Source: an uncultured Pelagibacteraceae bacterium (GTDB lineage Bacteria > Pseudomonadota > Alphaproteobacteria > Pelagibacterales > Pelagibacteraceae). From it: 64,000 bases of DNA. Below the pieces are notes generated by a model. That model was given only the letters and a program-made list of their open reading frames with translations, was not told the DNA's origin and ran no database searches. The stretch covers positions 46,204 through 110,203 of the forward strand of contig CACHJN010000002.1 in the NCBI GenBank assembly GCA_902580115.1, in the 5' to 3' direction. The translations under genes and the position numbers were made by a program. Below are positions 26,451-35,221 of the stretch, piece by piece (position 1 is the first letter of the stretch; each line of letters opens with the position of its first letter).

Positions 26451-26839
26451 TTCTTAGGTTTAAAAACTAAACATGTGCCGTTATTACAATATCTTTTGCC
26501 TGTAGGCTTTGGGCCATCGTCAAACAAATGTCCATGATGTCCTTTACAATTTTTACAATGGTATTCAGTCCTTGGATAACCAATCAAGTTATCAGTTTTT
26601 GTCTCAAATACATTCGGAAGTGATTTAAAAAATGATGGCCAGCCAGTTCCGCTATCAAATTTCATATTGGACTCAAATAATTTTATTCCACATCCAGCGC
26701 AATGATAGGTGCCTTCTCTTTTTTCGTTATTTAAAGGACTTGATCCTGGAGGCTCTGTACCTTCTTGCTTTAATATATAATTCTGCTCAGGAGTTAGATT
26801 ACTATCCCAATCTTTACTTTTCATCTTTAACTTTGTCAT
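26447..26839 (-). CDS. msrB: Peptide methionine (R)-S-oxide reductase
   Basis: MsrB reduces methionine-R-sulfoxide in proteins. Zinc cysteines are seen as two CxxC pairs: [11 protein letters not shown] and [13 protein letters not shown]. The catalytic Cys is in [12 protein letters not shown]; the family usually reads RYCINSASLRF, so a nearby Cys (GTC) may be an alternative resolving residue. TGWPSFF and the GTEPPG start are conserved. I start it at the ATG at 26839 (130 residues); ATG at 26824 is also possible, and a TTG at 26875 would overlap cysE by 62 bases. It overlaps cysE by 26 bases and is coupled to the phosphatase gene downstream. Confidence 0.9.
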   Translation of the reverse strand: MTKLKMKSKDWDSNLTPEQNYILKQEGTEPPGSSPLNNEKREGTYHCAGCGIKLFESNMKFDSGTGWPSFFKSLPNVFETKTDNLIGYPRTEYHCKNCKGHHGHLFDDGPKPTGKRYCNNGTCLVFKPKK

Positions 26840-27392
26840 CAACGCCGTAAGGTTTGAATGTACCTTTGTTTCCAATTTTAATTTCTTTAGCAGGAATTCC
26901 TATCACTGTTGCATTTTCTTTAACATCGTTAACCACAACTGCATTAGCAGCTACTCTAGCATTATCTCCAATTTTCACTGGACCTAAAATTTGTGCACCT
27001 GATCCAATTACAACATTATTTCCAATTGAGGGATGTCTTTTTTCATGCCTTTGTCTTTCGCTATCGATACTTGGTGATATGCCTCCTAATGTAACAGCAT
27101 GATAAATTGTAACGTTATCTCCAATCTCTGAGGTTTCACCTATAACTACTCCCATTCCATGATCTATAAATAAATTTTTTCCAATTTTTGCTCCTGGATG
27201 TATTTCTATCCCAGTAAAAAATCTTGCTGTTTGAGAAATAATTCTGGCAATTAAATCAAATCCCGCAATAAAGAAAAAATTTGATATTTTATGAAAAAGT
27301 ACAGCTTTCACACCTGGGTAAGTGAGAATGATACTCACTAAGGATTTTGCCGCAGGGTCTCTAGATTTTATAGATTCTAAATAATCGATCAT
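26814..27392 (-). CDS. cysE: Serine O-acetyltransferase
   Basis: CysE makes O-acetylserine for cysteine synthesis. After a short helical N-terminus ([17 protein letters not shown]) comes [18 protein letters not shown], then the left-handed beta-helix with [37 protein letters not shown] and [21 protein letters not shown]. The active-site histidines of HPGA and DHGM are present. It is the short form of about 192 residues. I start it at ATG 27392; an in-frame TTG at 27458 would extend it by 22 residues of low-complexity sequence over the divergent VOC gene start, so I reject it. Confidence 0.9.
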   Translation of the reverse strand: MIDYLESIKSRDPAAKSLVSIILTYPGVKAVLFHKISNFFFIAGFDLIARIISQTARFFTGIEIHPGAKIGKNLFIDHGMGVVIGETSEIGDNVTIYHAVTLGGISPSIDSERQRHEKRHPSIGNNVVIGSGAQILGPVKIGDNARVAANAVVVNDVKENATVIGIPAKEIKIGNKGTFKPYGVDDKVKDEK

Positions 27393-27412
27393 ACTATGTA
27401 TATAATGACTAC

Positions 27413-27440
27413 TTGAAAAATTTAAAGAATTATTTATAAC
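27413..27440 (+). promoter_or_regulatory. Sigma70-like promoter for the VOC gene
   Basis: TTGAAA at 27413-27418 and TATAAC at 27435-27440 are 16 bases apart. The -10 box ends ten bases before the ATG at 27451, giving a leader of only a few bases. Confidence 0.5.
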
Positions 27441-27450
27441 GTTGCGAATT

Positions 27451-27849
27451 ATGAGCAAACCATTTCACTTAGCTATACCAGCGGGCAATTTGGATACCGC
27501 TATCGATTTCTATAAGAACGTTCTTGGATGCAAATTGGGTAATGGAGAAAAAGATAAGTGGATTGATGTTGATTTTTGGGGAAACGAACTTACTCTGCAC
27601 AAAACAGAAACTAAACTTCCAAGGGAGAGACATGATGTAGATATGGGAAAAGTTCCTGTTCCTCATTTTGGAGTTCATTTAAGTTCAGATGTATTCGATA
27701 AAATTAAAAAAAATATAGAACAACACGAAAAAGTTAATTATCTTGATAATCCTTACACTAGGTTTAAGGGTCAAAAAGAAGAGCAAGAAACATTCTTTAT
27801 TGAAGATCCACATGGTAACGTATTAGAGCTGAAAACAATGAAGAATTAG
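27451..27849 (+). CDS. VOC (glyoxalase/bleomycin resistance) family protein
   Basis: A 132-residue protein with the two-module VOC fold. Visible landmarks: [26 protein letters not shown] at the start, [29 protein letters not shown] beginning the second half, and [16 protein letters not shown] at the end. The metal-binding positions appear to be His (FHLA), His (PHFGVHL) and Glu (VLELK). It may be a dioxygenase or lyase of unknown substrate. The start is the ATG at 27451; the TTG at 27442 is not needed. Confidence 0.8.
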   Translation: MSKPFHLAIPAGNLDTAIDFYKNVLGCKLGNGEKDKWIDVDFWGNELTLHKTETKLPRERHDVDMGKVPVPHFGVHLSSDVFDKIKKNIEQHEKVNYLDNPYTRFKGQKEEQETFFIEDPHGNVLELKTMKN

Positions 27850-27853
27850 TCAT

Positions 27854-27883
27854 TGACTAATAATCATAGAAATTGATATATTT
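27854..27883 (+). promoter_or_regulatory. Promoter of the metY riboswitch transcript
   Basis: TTGACT at 27854-27859 and TATATT at 27878-27883 are separated by 18 bases. The predicted start at about 27890 coincides with the 5' edge of the SAM-II-like aptamer. Confidence 0.65.
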
Positions 27884-27888
27884 ATTTA

Positions 27889-27944
27889 GCGCTGAGTTAT
27901 AACAACTTGCGGGCGCTTAATAAATCCAGCTAAAGCGTTAAGTC
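27889..27944 (+). promoter_or_regulatory. SAM-II riboswitch aptamer upstream of metY
   Basis: The sequence follows the SAM-II layout. P1 pairs AGCGC (27889-27893) with GCGCT (27914-27918). The loop holds ACTT (27906-27909), which can pair with AAGT (27941-27944) as a pseudoknot. The conserved strand TAATAAATCCAGCTAAAG (27919 onward) matches the AUAAAU..AGCUAAA core that binds S-adenosylmethionine. It lies ahead of a methionine-pathway gene, right after a good promoter. CTAAAGCG (27931-27938) is exactly complementary to CGCTTTAG (27955-27962) in the following terminator, which suggests an antiterminator that forms when SAM is absent. Confidence 0.85.
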
Positions 27945-27949
27945 TTAGA

Positions 27950-27978
27950 CCACCGCTTTAGTCGGTGGTTTTTTTTTA
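27950..27978 (+). terminator. Riboswitch-controlled intrinsic terminator before metY
   Basis: CCACCG (27951-27956) pairs with CGGTGG (27964-27969) around a seven-base loop and is followed by nine T. It is placed between the SAM-II aptamer and metY, so it acts as the expression platform: SAM-bound aptamer leaves the terminator free to form. Confidence 0.88.
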
Positions 27979-27989
27979 TATAAATAAAA

Positions 27990-28048
27990 ACCGGGTATTT
28001 GAACTGTATTGTACACCTGACATTTCGTCGAAGTACTAAAAAAGGAGA
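27990..28048 (+). promoter_or_regulatory. Probable SAM-V riboswitch overlapping the metY ribosome site
   Basis: After the terminator comes a second structured stretch up to the ribosome site. GTAC (28012-28015) can pair with GTAC (28033-28036), and CCT (28017-28019) can pair with AGG of the AAGGAG site (28042-28047). The loop CTGACATTTCGTC and the end ACTAAAAAAGGAG resemble the SAM-V class described in Pelagibacter downstream of SAM-II. SAM binding would hide the ribosome site. The detailed fold is inferred. Confidence 0.6.
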
Positions 28049-28054
28049 AAAAAA

Positions 28055-29347
28055 ATGAGTAAAATTAAACATCCAGAAACAATAGGCTTGCATGGAGGCG
28101 AATATAGAGCTGATCCTGCAACAACATCTGTAGCTGTACCAATTTACCAAACTACTTCTTACCAATTTAAAAATGCAGAAACAGCTGCGAATTTATTTGG
28201 ATTGAAAGAATTTGGAAATATTTACACAAGAATAATGAATCCAACTTGTGATGTGTTAGAAAAAAGGGTTGCGGCTTTAGAAGGCGGAATGGCTGCTGTA
28301 GCAGTAGGTTCTGGTCAAGCCGCGTCAGCTTTTTGTGTTCAAAACGTTTGTCAGGCTGGTGATAATATTGTTTCTTCAACAGATTTATACGGTGGAACAG
28401 TAAATCTTTTCAAAAATACTTTAAGGATGCAAGGCATCGAAGTAAGGTTCGCAGATCCTGCTGATCCAAAAAACTTTGAAAAATTAACTGATGAAAAAAC
28501 AAGAGCTTATTACGGTGAGTCTTGCCCTAACCCCTACTTAAGAGTTTTTCCAATTAAGGAAGTTGCTGACATCGGTAAAAAACATGGTATCCCATTAATT
28601 ATCGATAACACTGCGGCACCTGTAATTTGTAAACCTTTAGAACATGGAGCCGCAGTAGTGATGCACTCTTTAACGAAGTACATCGCTGGTCACGGTACAT
28701 CAATTGGAGGAATTATAGTTGATAGTGGAACTTTCGATTGGGTAAAAGATCCAAAGAGACAACCTTTGTTTAATGAACCTGATCCAAGTTACAATGGGGC
28801 AGTATGGGGAAGAGACGTTCCAAAGCTAACTGGAGCAAATATTCCTTTTGCCATCAGAGCTCGTGTAGTTCTTTTAAGAGATTTAGGAGCTCCGTTGTCA
28901 CCATTCAATGCTTTTCAAATTATACAGGGACTTGAAACTGTTGCATTGAGAATGAAGCAACATTGTTCTAATGCTGAAAAAGTGGTTAAATTTCTCGAGT
29001 CACAGAAAAAAGTGAAGAATGTAATTTATCCAACTAATCACCAGGGTGAAATCAGAGAAAGAGCTAAAAGATATATGAAAGGTGGCTATGGATCTTTAGT
29101 TGGTATGGATTTAGGAACTAAAGAAGCTGGTGCTAAATTTATAGATAATTTAAAGCTGCTTTATCATGTTGCAAACATTGGTGACGCTAGAAGTTTAGCA
29201 ATTCACCCAGCATCAACAACTCATAGTCAATTGAACGACAAACAGTTAGCTGAAGCTGGTGTAACACCTGGGTACGTCAGATTGTCCATCGGTATTGAGC
29301 ATCCTGACGATATTATTGCAGATATTGAACAAGCTTTAGCTGCATAA
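28055..29347 (+). CDS. metY: O-acetylhomoserine (thiol)-lyase
   Basis: A PLP enzyme of 430 residues that makes homocysteine (or methionine) from O-acetylhomoserine and sulfide (or methanethiol). The Cys/Met-metabolism fold is clear: IGLHGGEYRADPATTSVAVPIYQ at the start (read in parts), YTRIMNPTCDVLEKRVAALEGG, and the PLP lysine Lys208 in HSLTKYIAGHGTSIGG. The long insertion with VWGRDVPKLTGANIPFAIRARV and the C-terminal HPASTTHSQL are typical of the MetY/Met17 type rather than cystathionine enzymes. It has a strong AAGGAG site seven bases before the ATG, inside the second riboswitch. Expression is therefore expected to fall when SAM is plentiful. Confidence 0.95.
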   Translation: MSKIKHPETIGLHGGEYRADPATTSVAVPIYQTTSYQFKNAETAANLFGLKEFGNIYTRIMNPTCDVLEKRVAALEGGMAAVAVGSGQAASAFCVQNVCQAGDNIVSSTDLYGGTVNLFKNTLRMQGIEVRFADPADPKNFEKLTDEKTRAYYGESCPNPYLRVFPIKEVADIGKKHGIPLIIDNTAAPVICKPLEHGAAVVMHSLTKYIAGHGTSIGGIIVDSGTFDWVKDPKRQPLFNEPDPSYNGAVWGRDVPKLTGANIPFAIRARVVLLRDLGAPLSPFNAFQIIQGLETVALRMKQHCSNAEKVVKFLESQKKVKNVIYPTNHQGEIRERAKRYMKGGYGSLVGMDLGTKEAGAKFIDNLKLLYHVANIGDARSLAIHPASTTHSQLNDKQLAEAGVTPGYVRLSIGIEHPDDIIADIEQALAA

Positions 29348-29369
29348 GTGCTTTGTGAATTAGATTTGC

Positions 29370-29398
29370 TTGACGTGACAACATCTTCAAAATAAGAT
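29370..29398 (+). promoter_or_regulatory. Sigma70-like promoter for the dimethylglycine dehydrogenase operon
   Basis: TTGACG at 29370-29375 and TAAGAT at 29393-29398 are 17 bases apart. The start codon at 29413 is only 14 bases past the -10 box, and no ribosome site is seen, so the leader would be about seven bases. Confidence 0.55.
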
Positions 29399-29412
29399 TT
29401 CATATTATTTCT

Positions 29413-31845
29413 ATGAAATCAAAAGCTAAAGTAGTCGTAGTAGGTGGAGGTGTTGTTGGCGTCAGCACGCTTTATCATTTAGCCAAAAAGGGATGGTCAG
29501 ACGTAGTTCTTATTGAACGAAAAGAGCTCACATCTGGTTCGACTTGGCACGCAGCTGGTTTATTGCCTTTATTTAATATGAGTTATTCTGTGGGTCAACT
29601 TCACAGGTACGCTGTTCAACTTTATAAATCTTTAGAAAAAGAAACTGGAAAAAATGTTGGTTTCAGTGTGGTCTCAAATATACGATTGGCTCAAACTCAA
29701 GATAGGATGGATGAATATCATCAATACGCAGGTGTAGCGAAAACAATTGGAGTTGATGTAAAATTTTTAAAACCAGAACAAGTAAAAGAAATTTGGCCTT
29801 TATGTAATATAGAGGGTTTAGTCGGAGCAATTCAGCATCCAGAAGATGGGTATATTCAGCCAGCAGATTTGACACAAGCTATGGCAACGGGTGCAAGAAA
29901 TCATGGTGCAGAAATTTATAGAAACACAACTGTCTCAGGAATAAAACAAACAAAAGATGGCTGGGTTGTTCAAACAGATAAAGGAGATATTGCTTGTGAG
30001 CACGTAGTTTCTTGTAGTGGTAACTTTGCAAGACAAACAGGGCGTATGGTTGGTTTAGAAATACCAGTAATGCCAGTTGAGCATCAATACATAGTAACGG
30101 AACCACATCCAGACATTCAAAAAAGAAAAAAAGAAGGTAAGCCAGAGATGGGAGTATTAAGAGATAGTGATAATTCTTGGTACATGAGAGAAGAAGCCGG
30201 CGGATTATTACTAGGTCCTTATGAAAAAGGTGCTCCATGTTGTTATGTTGATGGACCTTCAAAAGATAGTGAGTATGAATTATTTCAAGAAGATTTAGAC
30301 AGATTGGCTCCACATATAGAAGGGGCAATTAAAAGAGTGCCAGCATTTGGAGAAGTTGGTGTGAAAAAAGTCTATAACGGAGCAATAGCTTATACACCTG
30401 ACGGAAATCCTATTGTTGGGCCTGCTTGGGGTTTAAAAAACTTTTGGATAAATGAAGGACATAGTTTTGGTATTACAGCAGCAGGTGGTGCCGGATGGCA
30501 ATTAGCTGAGTGGATTATAGACGGAGAACCAACAATAGATATGTTAGGTGTAGAACCAAGAAGATACGGTGCTTACGTAACTAAATCTTATTTAAAAGAA
30601 AAAAATGAGGAAGCTTATGCAAATGTATTTACTGTTCATTACCCAGATGAAGAGCGTGAAGCTGGTCGGCCATTAAGACAAGCGCCTTGTTATGATAGAT
30701 TAAAAAAACTAGGAGCTGTTTTTGGTCAAAAGTTTGGATGGGAAAGAGCAAACTTTTTTGCAGAAAAAGGAGAGAAACAAGAAGATGACTGGTCATTTAG
30801 AAGATCTAAATGGTTTAAAAATGTTGAGCGTGAATGTAAAAATGTTAAAGAAAATGTCGGACTGCTAGACATGACCGCATTTGGAAAATGTAGAATCAAA
30901 GGTCCTGGAGCTGAAGAGTTCTTAGATAAACTAGTTGCTAATAAATTACCAAAAAAAATAGGAAGAATTAATCTTTGTCACGCATTAAATACAAAAGGTG
31001 GTGTTCATTCAGAATTTACCATAATGAGAGAAGCTGAAGATAGTTTTTATTTAGTTTCCGCTGGCGCATATCAAAGGCTTGATCATGATTGGATACATAA
31101 ATGGATGCCGGAAGATGGTTCTGTTCAATATGAAAATTTAACAAATAGCATGGGAGTATTAGTAGTAACCGGCCCTAAAGCAAGACAACTAATGCAGAAG
31201 GTTTCAAGATCAGATTTTTCAAATGAAAGATTTAAATGGTTAAGTGCCCAAAATATTAATATTGGATTAGCTCCTTGTAATGCTATGAGAGTAAACTTTG
31301 TGGGTGAATTAGGATGGGAATTACATCACCCGATTGAGTATCAAAATCATATTTTCGATCAACTTATGGAGGCTGGAAAAGAATTTGGTATTAAGCCATA
31401 CGGTATAAGAGCTATGAATAGTTTAAGAGTTGAGAAATCTTACAAACTAGTGGGTACAGAATTATCAATTGAATATTCTCCTTACGAGTCTGGTTTAGAT
31501 AGATTTATCCATCCTAATAAGGGAGATTTTATAGGTCGTGCGGCATTAGACAAATGGAGAGCAAAAGGCTTTTCAAATAAATTGGTAACTATGGAGATTC
31601 ATGGTGTTACAGATGCCGATGTTTTAGGAAATAATCCAATTTACGATAATGGATCAGTGGTTGGAAGAGCTACAGGTGGTGATTTTGGATTTAGATTAAA
31701 CAAATCTATAGCTTTAGGAATGGTTAAGCCTGAGCTAGCAAAAGTAGGAAAAAAATTAAAAATTGATATTCTTGGTAAAATGCATGAGGCTTCTATAGTA
31801 GAAGACTCTCCTTACGATGCCGAAAATAAATTACTCAGAGCTTAA
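29413..31845 (+). CDS. Dimethylglycine/sarcosine dehydrogenase family flavoprotein with GcvT domain
   Basis: An 810-residue two-part enzyme. The N-terminal half is a D-amino-acid-oxidase-type FAD domain: [19 protein letters not shown] for FAD and [13 protein letters not shown], where His46 is the position of covalent FAD attachment in dimethylglycine dehydrogenase. [21 protein letters not shown] closes it. The C-terminal half is a GcvT-like tetrahydrofolate domain ([51 protein letters not shown]). It oxidises an N-methyl group and passes formaldehyde to folate. The next genes encode ETF and ETF-quinone reductase, its expected electron path. Whether dimethylglycine or sarcosine is preferred is not readable; the soxBDAG genes nearby argue for dimethylglycine. 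Confidence 0.88.
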   Translation: MKSKAKVVVVGGGVVGVSTLYHLAKKGWSDVVLIERKELTSGSTWHAAGLLPLFNMSYSVGQLHRYAVQLYKSLEKETGKNVGFSVVSNIRLAQTQDRMDEYHQYAGVAKTIGVDVKFLKPEQVKEIWPLCNIEGLVGAIQHPEDGYIQPADLTQAMATGARNHGAEIYRNTTVSGIKQTKDGWVVQTDKGDIACEHVVSCSGNFARQTGRMVGLEIPVMPVEHQYIVTEPHPDIQKRKKEGKPEMGVLRDSDNSWYMREEAGGLLLGPYEKGAPCCYVDGPSKDSEYELFQEDLDRLAPHIEGAIKRVPAFGEVGVKKVYNGAIAYTPDGNPIVGPAWGLKNFWINEGHSFGITAAGGAGWQLAEWIIDGEPTIDMLGVEPRRYGAYVTKSYLKEKNEEAYANVFTVHYPDEEREAGRPLRQAPCYDRLKKLGAVFGQKFGWERANFFAEKGEKQEDDWSFRRSKWFKNVERECKNVKENVGLLDMTAFGKCRIKGPGAEEFLDKLVANKLPKKIGRINLCHALNTKGGVHSEFTIMREAEDSFYLVSAGAYQRLDHDWIHKWMPEDGSVQYENLTNSMGVLVVTGPKARQLMQKVSRSDFSNERFKWLSAQNINIGLAPCNAMRVNFVGELGWELHHPIEYQNHIFDQLMEAGKEFGIKPYGIRAMNSLRVEKSYKLVGTELSIEYSPYESGLDRFIHPNKGDFIGRAALDKWRAKGFSNKLVTMEIHGVTDADVLGNNPIYDNGSVVGRATGGDFGFRLNKSIALGMVKPELAKVGKKLKIDILGKMHEASIVEDSPYDAENKLLRA

Positions 31846-32594
31846 TGAAAATCTTAGTAGCAGTTAAAAGAGTTATTGATTACAACGTTCAAATTAGAGT
31901 TAAAGAGGACGGCTCTGGTGTCCATACAGATAATGTAAAAATGTCAACTAATCCTCCCGACGATAATGCTGTGGAAGAGTCAGTAAAACTAAAAGAATCT
32001 GGCAAAGTAAAAGAAGTTGTTGCTATTTCAATTGGTGAAGATAAAGCACAAGAAACAATAAGGAAAGCTCTTGCAGTTGGCGCTGATAAAGGAATTCATG
32101 TTAAAGCTGATAACTACATAGAGCCGTTAGGAATAGCAAAAATATTAAAAAAAATTGTAGAAAAAGAAAAACCGGATATGGTTTTTTTGGGCAAACAAGC
32201 TATTGATGATGATTGTAATCAAACTGGTCAAATGTTAGCTGCAATGCTTAATTGGCCTCAAGCTACTTTTACTTCTAAGGTAAATTTAAAAGAGAAGTCT
32301 GTTGAGATAGTTAGAGAAATTGATGAAGGACTAGAGACAATTGAAGTAAATTTACCAGCGGTAGTTTCTTGTGATTTGAGATTAAACGAACCAAGGTTTG
32401 CTTCTTTACCGAATATTATGAAGGCAAAAAAGAAACCAATGGAACAAATAAATGCAAAAGATTTAGGAGTAGATCTTACGAATAGAATTCAGCAAATAAA
32501 AGTCGAAGAACCACCTAAAAGAAAAGCAGGAATTAAAGTTGCAAACGTTGCTGAGTTAGTAAGTAAACTTAAAAATGAGGCTAAGGTATTATAA
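31845..32594 (+). CDS. etfB: Electron transfer flavoprotein beta subunit
   Basis: A 249-residue ETF small subunit that takes electrons from the dehydrogenase. It starts [20 protein letters not shown], has [23 protein letters not shown] and the ETF-beta signature [31 protein letters not shown] (read in parts). Its ATG overlaps the upstream stop by one base (TAATG), so it is coupled to the flavoprotein dehydrogenase gene. Confidence 0.97.
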   Translation: MKILVAVKRVIDYNVQIRVKEDGSGVHTDNVKMSTNPPDDNAVEESVKLKESGKVKEVVAISIGEDKAQETIRKALAVGADKGIHVKADNYIEPLGIAKILKKIVEKEKPDMVFLGKQAIDDDCNQTGQMLAAMLNWPQATFTSKVNLKEKSVEIVREIDEGLETIEVNLPAVVSCDLRLNEPRFASLPNIMKAKKKPMEQINAKDLGVDLTNRIQQIKVEEPPKRKAGIKVANVAELVSKLKNEAKVL

Positions 32595-33547
32595 TGTCAG
32601 TATTATTAATTGCAGAACATGATAATTCAAAATTAAAACCATTTACTCTAAATGCTATTACAGCAGCATCGAAAATTGATAGTGATGTTCATGTTTTAGT
32701 AGCTGGAGCAAATTGTGAAAATGTTACAAAAGAAGTGGCGAGTGTTCCGCTTGTTAAAAAAGTTTTATGGTGTGACTCGCCAAATTATCAAAATTATTTA
32801 CCTGAAAATTTAGCACCTTTAGTAACAAAGACTGCAGAAAAATATGATCACATTGTTGCATCTGCAAATACATTTGGAAAAAATTTTATGCCAAGAGTAG
32901 CTGCTGCGTTAGATATTTCACAAGTAAGCGATATCATTAAAGTATCAAGTCCTGATACTTTTATTAGACCTATTTATGCTGGGAATGCTTTTGCTACAGT
33001 TAAAAGCAATGACAAAAAGAAGTGTGTAACAATAAGACCAACTTCTTTTGACCCTGCTGAAAAAAATGGCGGCTCTGCACAAGTTGAAAAGATTGAAGCT
33101 GTTGATGTGCCGAATTCATCAAAATTTATTAAAAGAGAAGAAACTAAATCAGAAAGACCTGAACTTGGAACTGCAAGAATAGTTGTTTCTGGTGGTAGAG
33201 GATTAGAAAGTGGAGAAAATTTTAAATTAATTACAGATATCGCTGATAAGCTTAATGCTGCTGTTGGCGCATCACGAGCTGCTGTCGATGCAGGTTACAT
33301 AAGTAACGATCACCAAGTTGGGCAAACAGGTAAAGTTGTAGTTCCCGATTTATACATTGCTGTAGGAATCTCTGGTGCAATTCAACACTTAGCTGGTATG
33401 AAAGAGAGTAAAATAATTGTCGCAATTAACAAAGATGGTGAAGCTCCAATTTTTAGTGTTGCAGACTATGGTTTAGAAGCAGATTTATTTAAAGCTCTTC
33501 CTGAGTTTTTAGCTGAGTTGAACAAACTGAATACTATCCAAAAATAA
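32594..33547 (+). CDS. etfA: Electron transfer flavoprotein alpha subunit
   Basis: A 317-residue FAD-binding ETF subunit. The FAD domain at the C-terminus is intact: RIVVSGGRGLESGENFKLI, GASRAAVDAGYISNDHQVGQTGK and YIAVGISGAIQHLAGMKESKIIVAINKD (read in parts). Together with EtfB it shuttles electrons from the dimethylglycine dehydrogenase to ETF-ubiquinone oxidoreductase, encoded next. It overlaps etfB by one base. Confidence 0.97.
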   Translation: MSVLLIAEHDNSKLKPFTLNAITAASKIDSDVHVLVAGANCENVTKEVASVPLVKKVLWCDSPNYQNYLPENLAPLVTKTAEKYDHIVASANTFGKNFMPRVAAALDISQVSDIIKVSSPDTFIRPIYAGNAFATVKSNDKKKCVTIRPTSFDPAEKNGGSAQVEKIEAVDVPNSSKFIKREETKSERPELGTARIVVSGGRGLESGENFKLITDIADKLNAAVGASRAAVDAGYISNDHQVGQTGKVVVPDLYIAVGISGAIQHLAGMKESKIIVAINKDGEAPIFSVADYGLEADLFKALPEFLAELNKLNTIQK

Positions 33548-33568
33548 TTAGTTTGATATAGTCATTTC

Positions 33569-35176
33569 ATGGCAAGAGAAGCAATGGAATATGATGTGGT
33601 TATCGTTGGTGCAGGTCCAGCAGGATTAACTACTGCGATTAAACTTAAACAACTCGATCCGAATTTAAGTGTTTGCATACTTGAAAAAGGTTCTGAAGTT
33701 GGAGCGCATATTTTAAGTGGAAATGTATTTGAAACTAAAGCTCTTGATGAGTTAATTCCAAATTGGAAAAATGAAAATGCTCCAATTAAAACAAAAGTTT
33801 CAAAGGAGAAGTTCCTATTTTTAGGTAAAAAATCATCTTTAAGTTGGCCGACTTGGCTTTTGCCAGCAGTACAAAAAAATCATAAAAATTATATAATAAG
33901 TCTTGCTAATTTGTGTCGTTGGTTGGCAGAACAAGCTGAAAAGCTGGGTGTAGAAATTTTTCCTGGATTTCCAGCAAGTGAAGTTCTCTATAATGACGAT
34001 GGATCAGTAAAAGGTGTTGCTACATTAGATATGGGTTTAGACAAAGAAGGTAATAAAAAAGATACCTATCAAGAAGGTATGGAATTGCACGCTAAAGTTA
34101 CTGTTTTCTCTGAGGGTTGCAGAGGTCATTTAGGTAAACAATTAATTAAAAAATTTAGTTTGGATGAAGGAAAAAACCCTCAGCAATACGGTATCGGACT
34201 TAAAGAAATTTGGGAAGTAAGTGAACAACAACATCAAGAAGGCTTAGTTATGCATACAGCAGGCTGGCCATTAGATAGCAAAACTTATGGTGGAAGTTTT
34301 ATTTATCATGCAGAAAATAGGCAAATATATTTAGGCTATGTAATAGGTTTAGATTACCAAAATCCTTATCTTTCACCTTTTGATGAATTTCAAAGATTTA
34401 AAACACACCCAGCGATAAGAAAAATGTTTGAGGGTGGTAAAAGAATTTCTTTTGGTGCAAGAGCTTTAATTGAAGGTGGAATTCAAAGTTTGCCTAAAAT
34501 GTATATGCCTGGAGCATTATTAATTGGTTGTGATGCTGGAACTTTAAATATGCCAAAAATAAAAGGTTCTCACACTGCCATGAAAAGCGGATTAATTGCT
34601 GCAGAAGCAATCGTAGAAAACATCAAAAATAAAGCCGATCTATCAATTTATGAAAAGAAATTTAAAAATAGCTGGGCATATAAAGAATTACATGCAGCTA
34701 GAAACGTTAAACCAAGTTTTAGTTGGGGATTGATATTAGGCATAATTTTTACAGGTATCGATCAGATTTTATTTAGGGGAAAATTGCCATTTACTTTAAA
34801 GCACAAGCATGCAGACCATGAAGCTTTAAAACCTGCAAAAGAAATGCCTAAAATTGAGTATCCGAAACCTGATGGTAAACTAACTTTTGATAAGACAAGC
34901 TCAGTTTACTTAACAGGAACAAATCACACTGAAAATCAACCTGTCCATTTAAAATTGAAGGACCCCGAATTACCAATTAAGTATACACTTCAAAAATATG
35001 ATGAGCCCGCTCAAAGATATTGCCCAGTTGGAGTGTATGAAGTACAAAAAGAGAAGTTTGTTATTAATTCTCAAAACTGTATCCACTGTAAAACATGTGA
35101 TATTAAGGAGCCTTCTCAAAACATAACTTGGGTTTGTCCTGAGGGCGGCGGTGGACCCAAATATGGCAATATGTAA
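33569..35176 (+). CDS. etfD: Electron transfer flavoprotein-ubiquinone oxidoreductase
   Basis: A 535-residue membrane-associated flavoprotein that moves electrons from ETF to ubiquinone. The FAD motif is YDVVIVGAGPAGLTTAIKLK at the N-terminus. The quinone-binding region includes GIQSLPKMYMPGALLIGCDAG and KGSHTAMKSGLIAAE. The C-terminal [4Fe-4S] domain has CIHCKTCDIK and a later Cys in WVCPEGGGGPKY. It follows etfA by 21 bases and completes the path dehydrogenase-ETF-quinone. Confidence 0.97.
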   Translation: MAREAMEYDVVIVGAGPAGLTTAIKLKQLDPNLSVCILEKGSEVGAHILSGNVFETKALDELIPNWKNENAPIKTKVSKEKFLFLGKKSSLSWPTWLLPAVQKNHKNYIISLANLCRWLAEQAEKLGVEIFPGFPASEVLYNDDGSVKGVATLDMGLDKEGNKKDTYQEGMELHAKVTVFSEGCRGHLGKQLIKKFSLDEGKNPQQYGIGLKEIWEVSEQQHQEGLVMHTAGWPLDSKTYGGSFIYHAENRQIYLGYVIGLDYQNPYLSPFDEFQRFKTHPAIRKMFEGGKRISFGARALIEGGIQSLPKMYMPGALLIGCDAGTLNMPKIKGSHTAMKSGLIAAEAIVENIKNKADLSIYEKKFKNSWAYKELHAARNVKPSFSWGLILGIIFTGIDQILFRGKLPFTLKHKHADHEALKPAKEMPKIEYPKPDGKLTFDKTSSVYLTGTNHTENQPVHLKLKDPELPIKYTLQKYDEPAQRYCPVGVYEVQKEKFVINSQNCIHCKTCDIKEPSQNITWVCPEGGGGPKYGNM

Positions 35177-35221
35177 ATAATTCTTGTTGCTTTTGTATTG
35201 GATTGGTCTATACGGCTGGTA

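Noticed and set aside
26840..26875. TTG start of msrB at 26875
   Set aside because: Would overlap cysE by 62 bases and add residues not found in MsrB; internal ATGs fit better.
29879..30328. 149-residue open frame on the minus strand
   Set aside because: Antisense to the dimethylglycine dehydrogenase gene; Leu/His/Tyr-rich shadow sequence with no family features.
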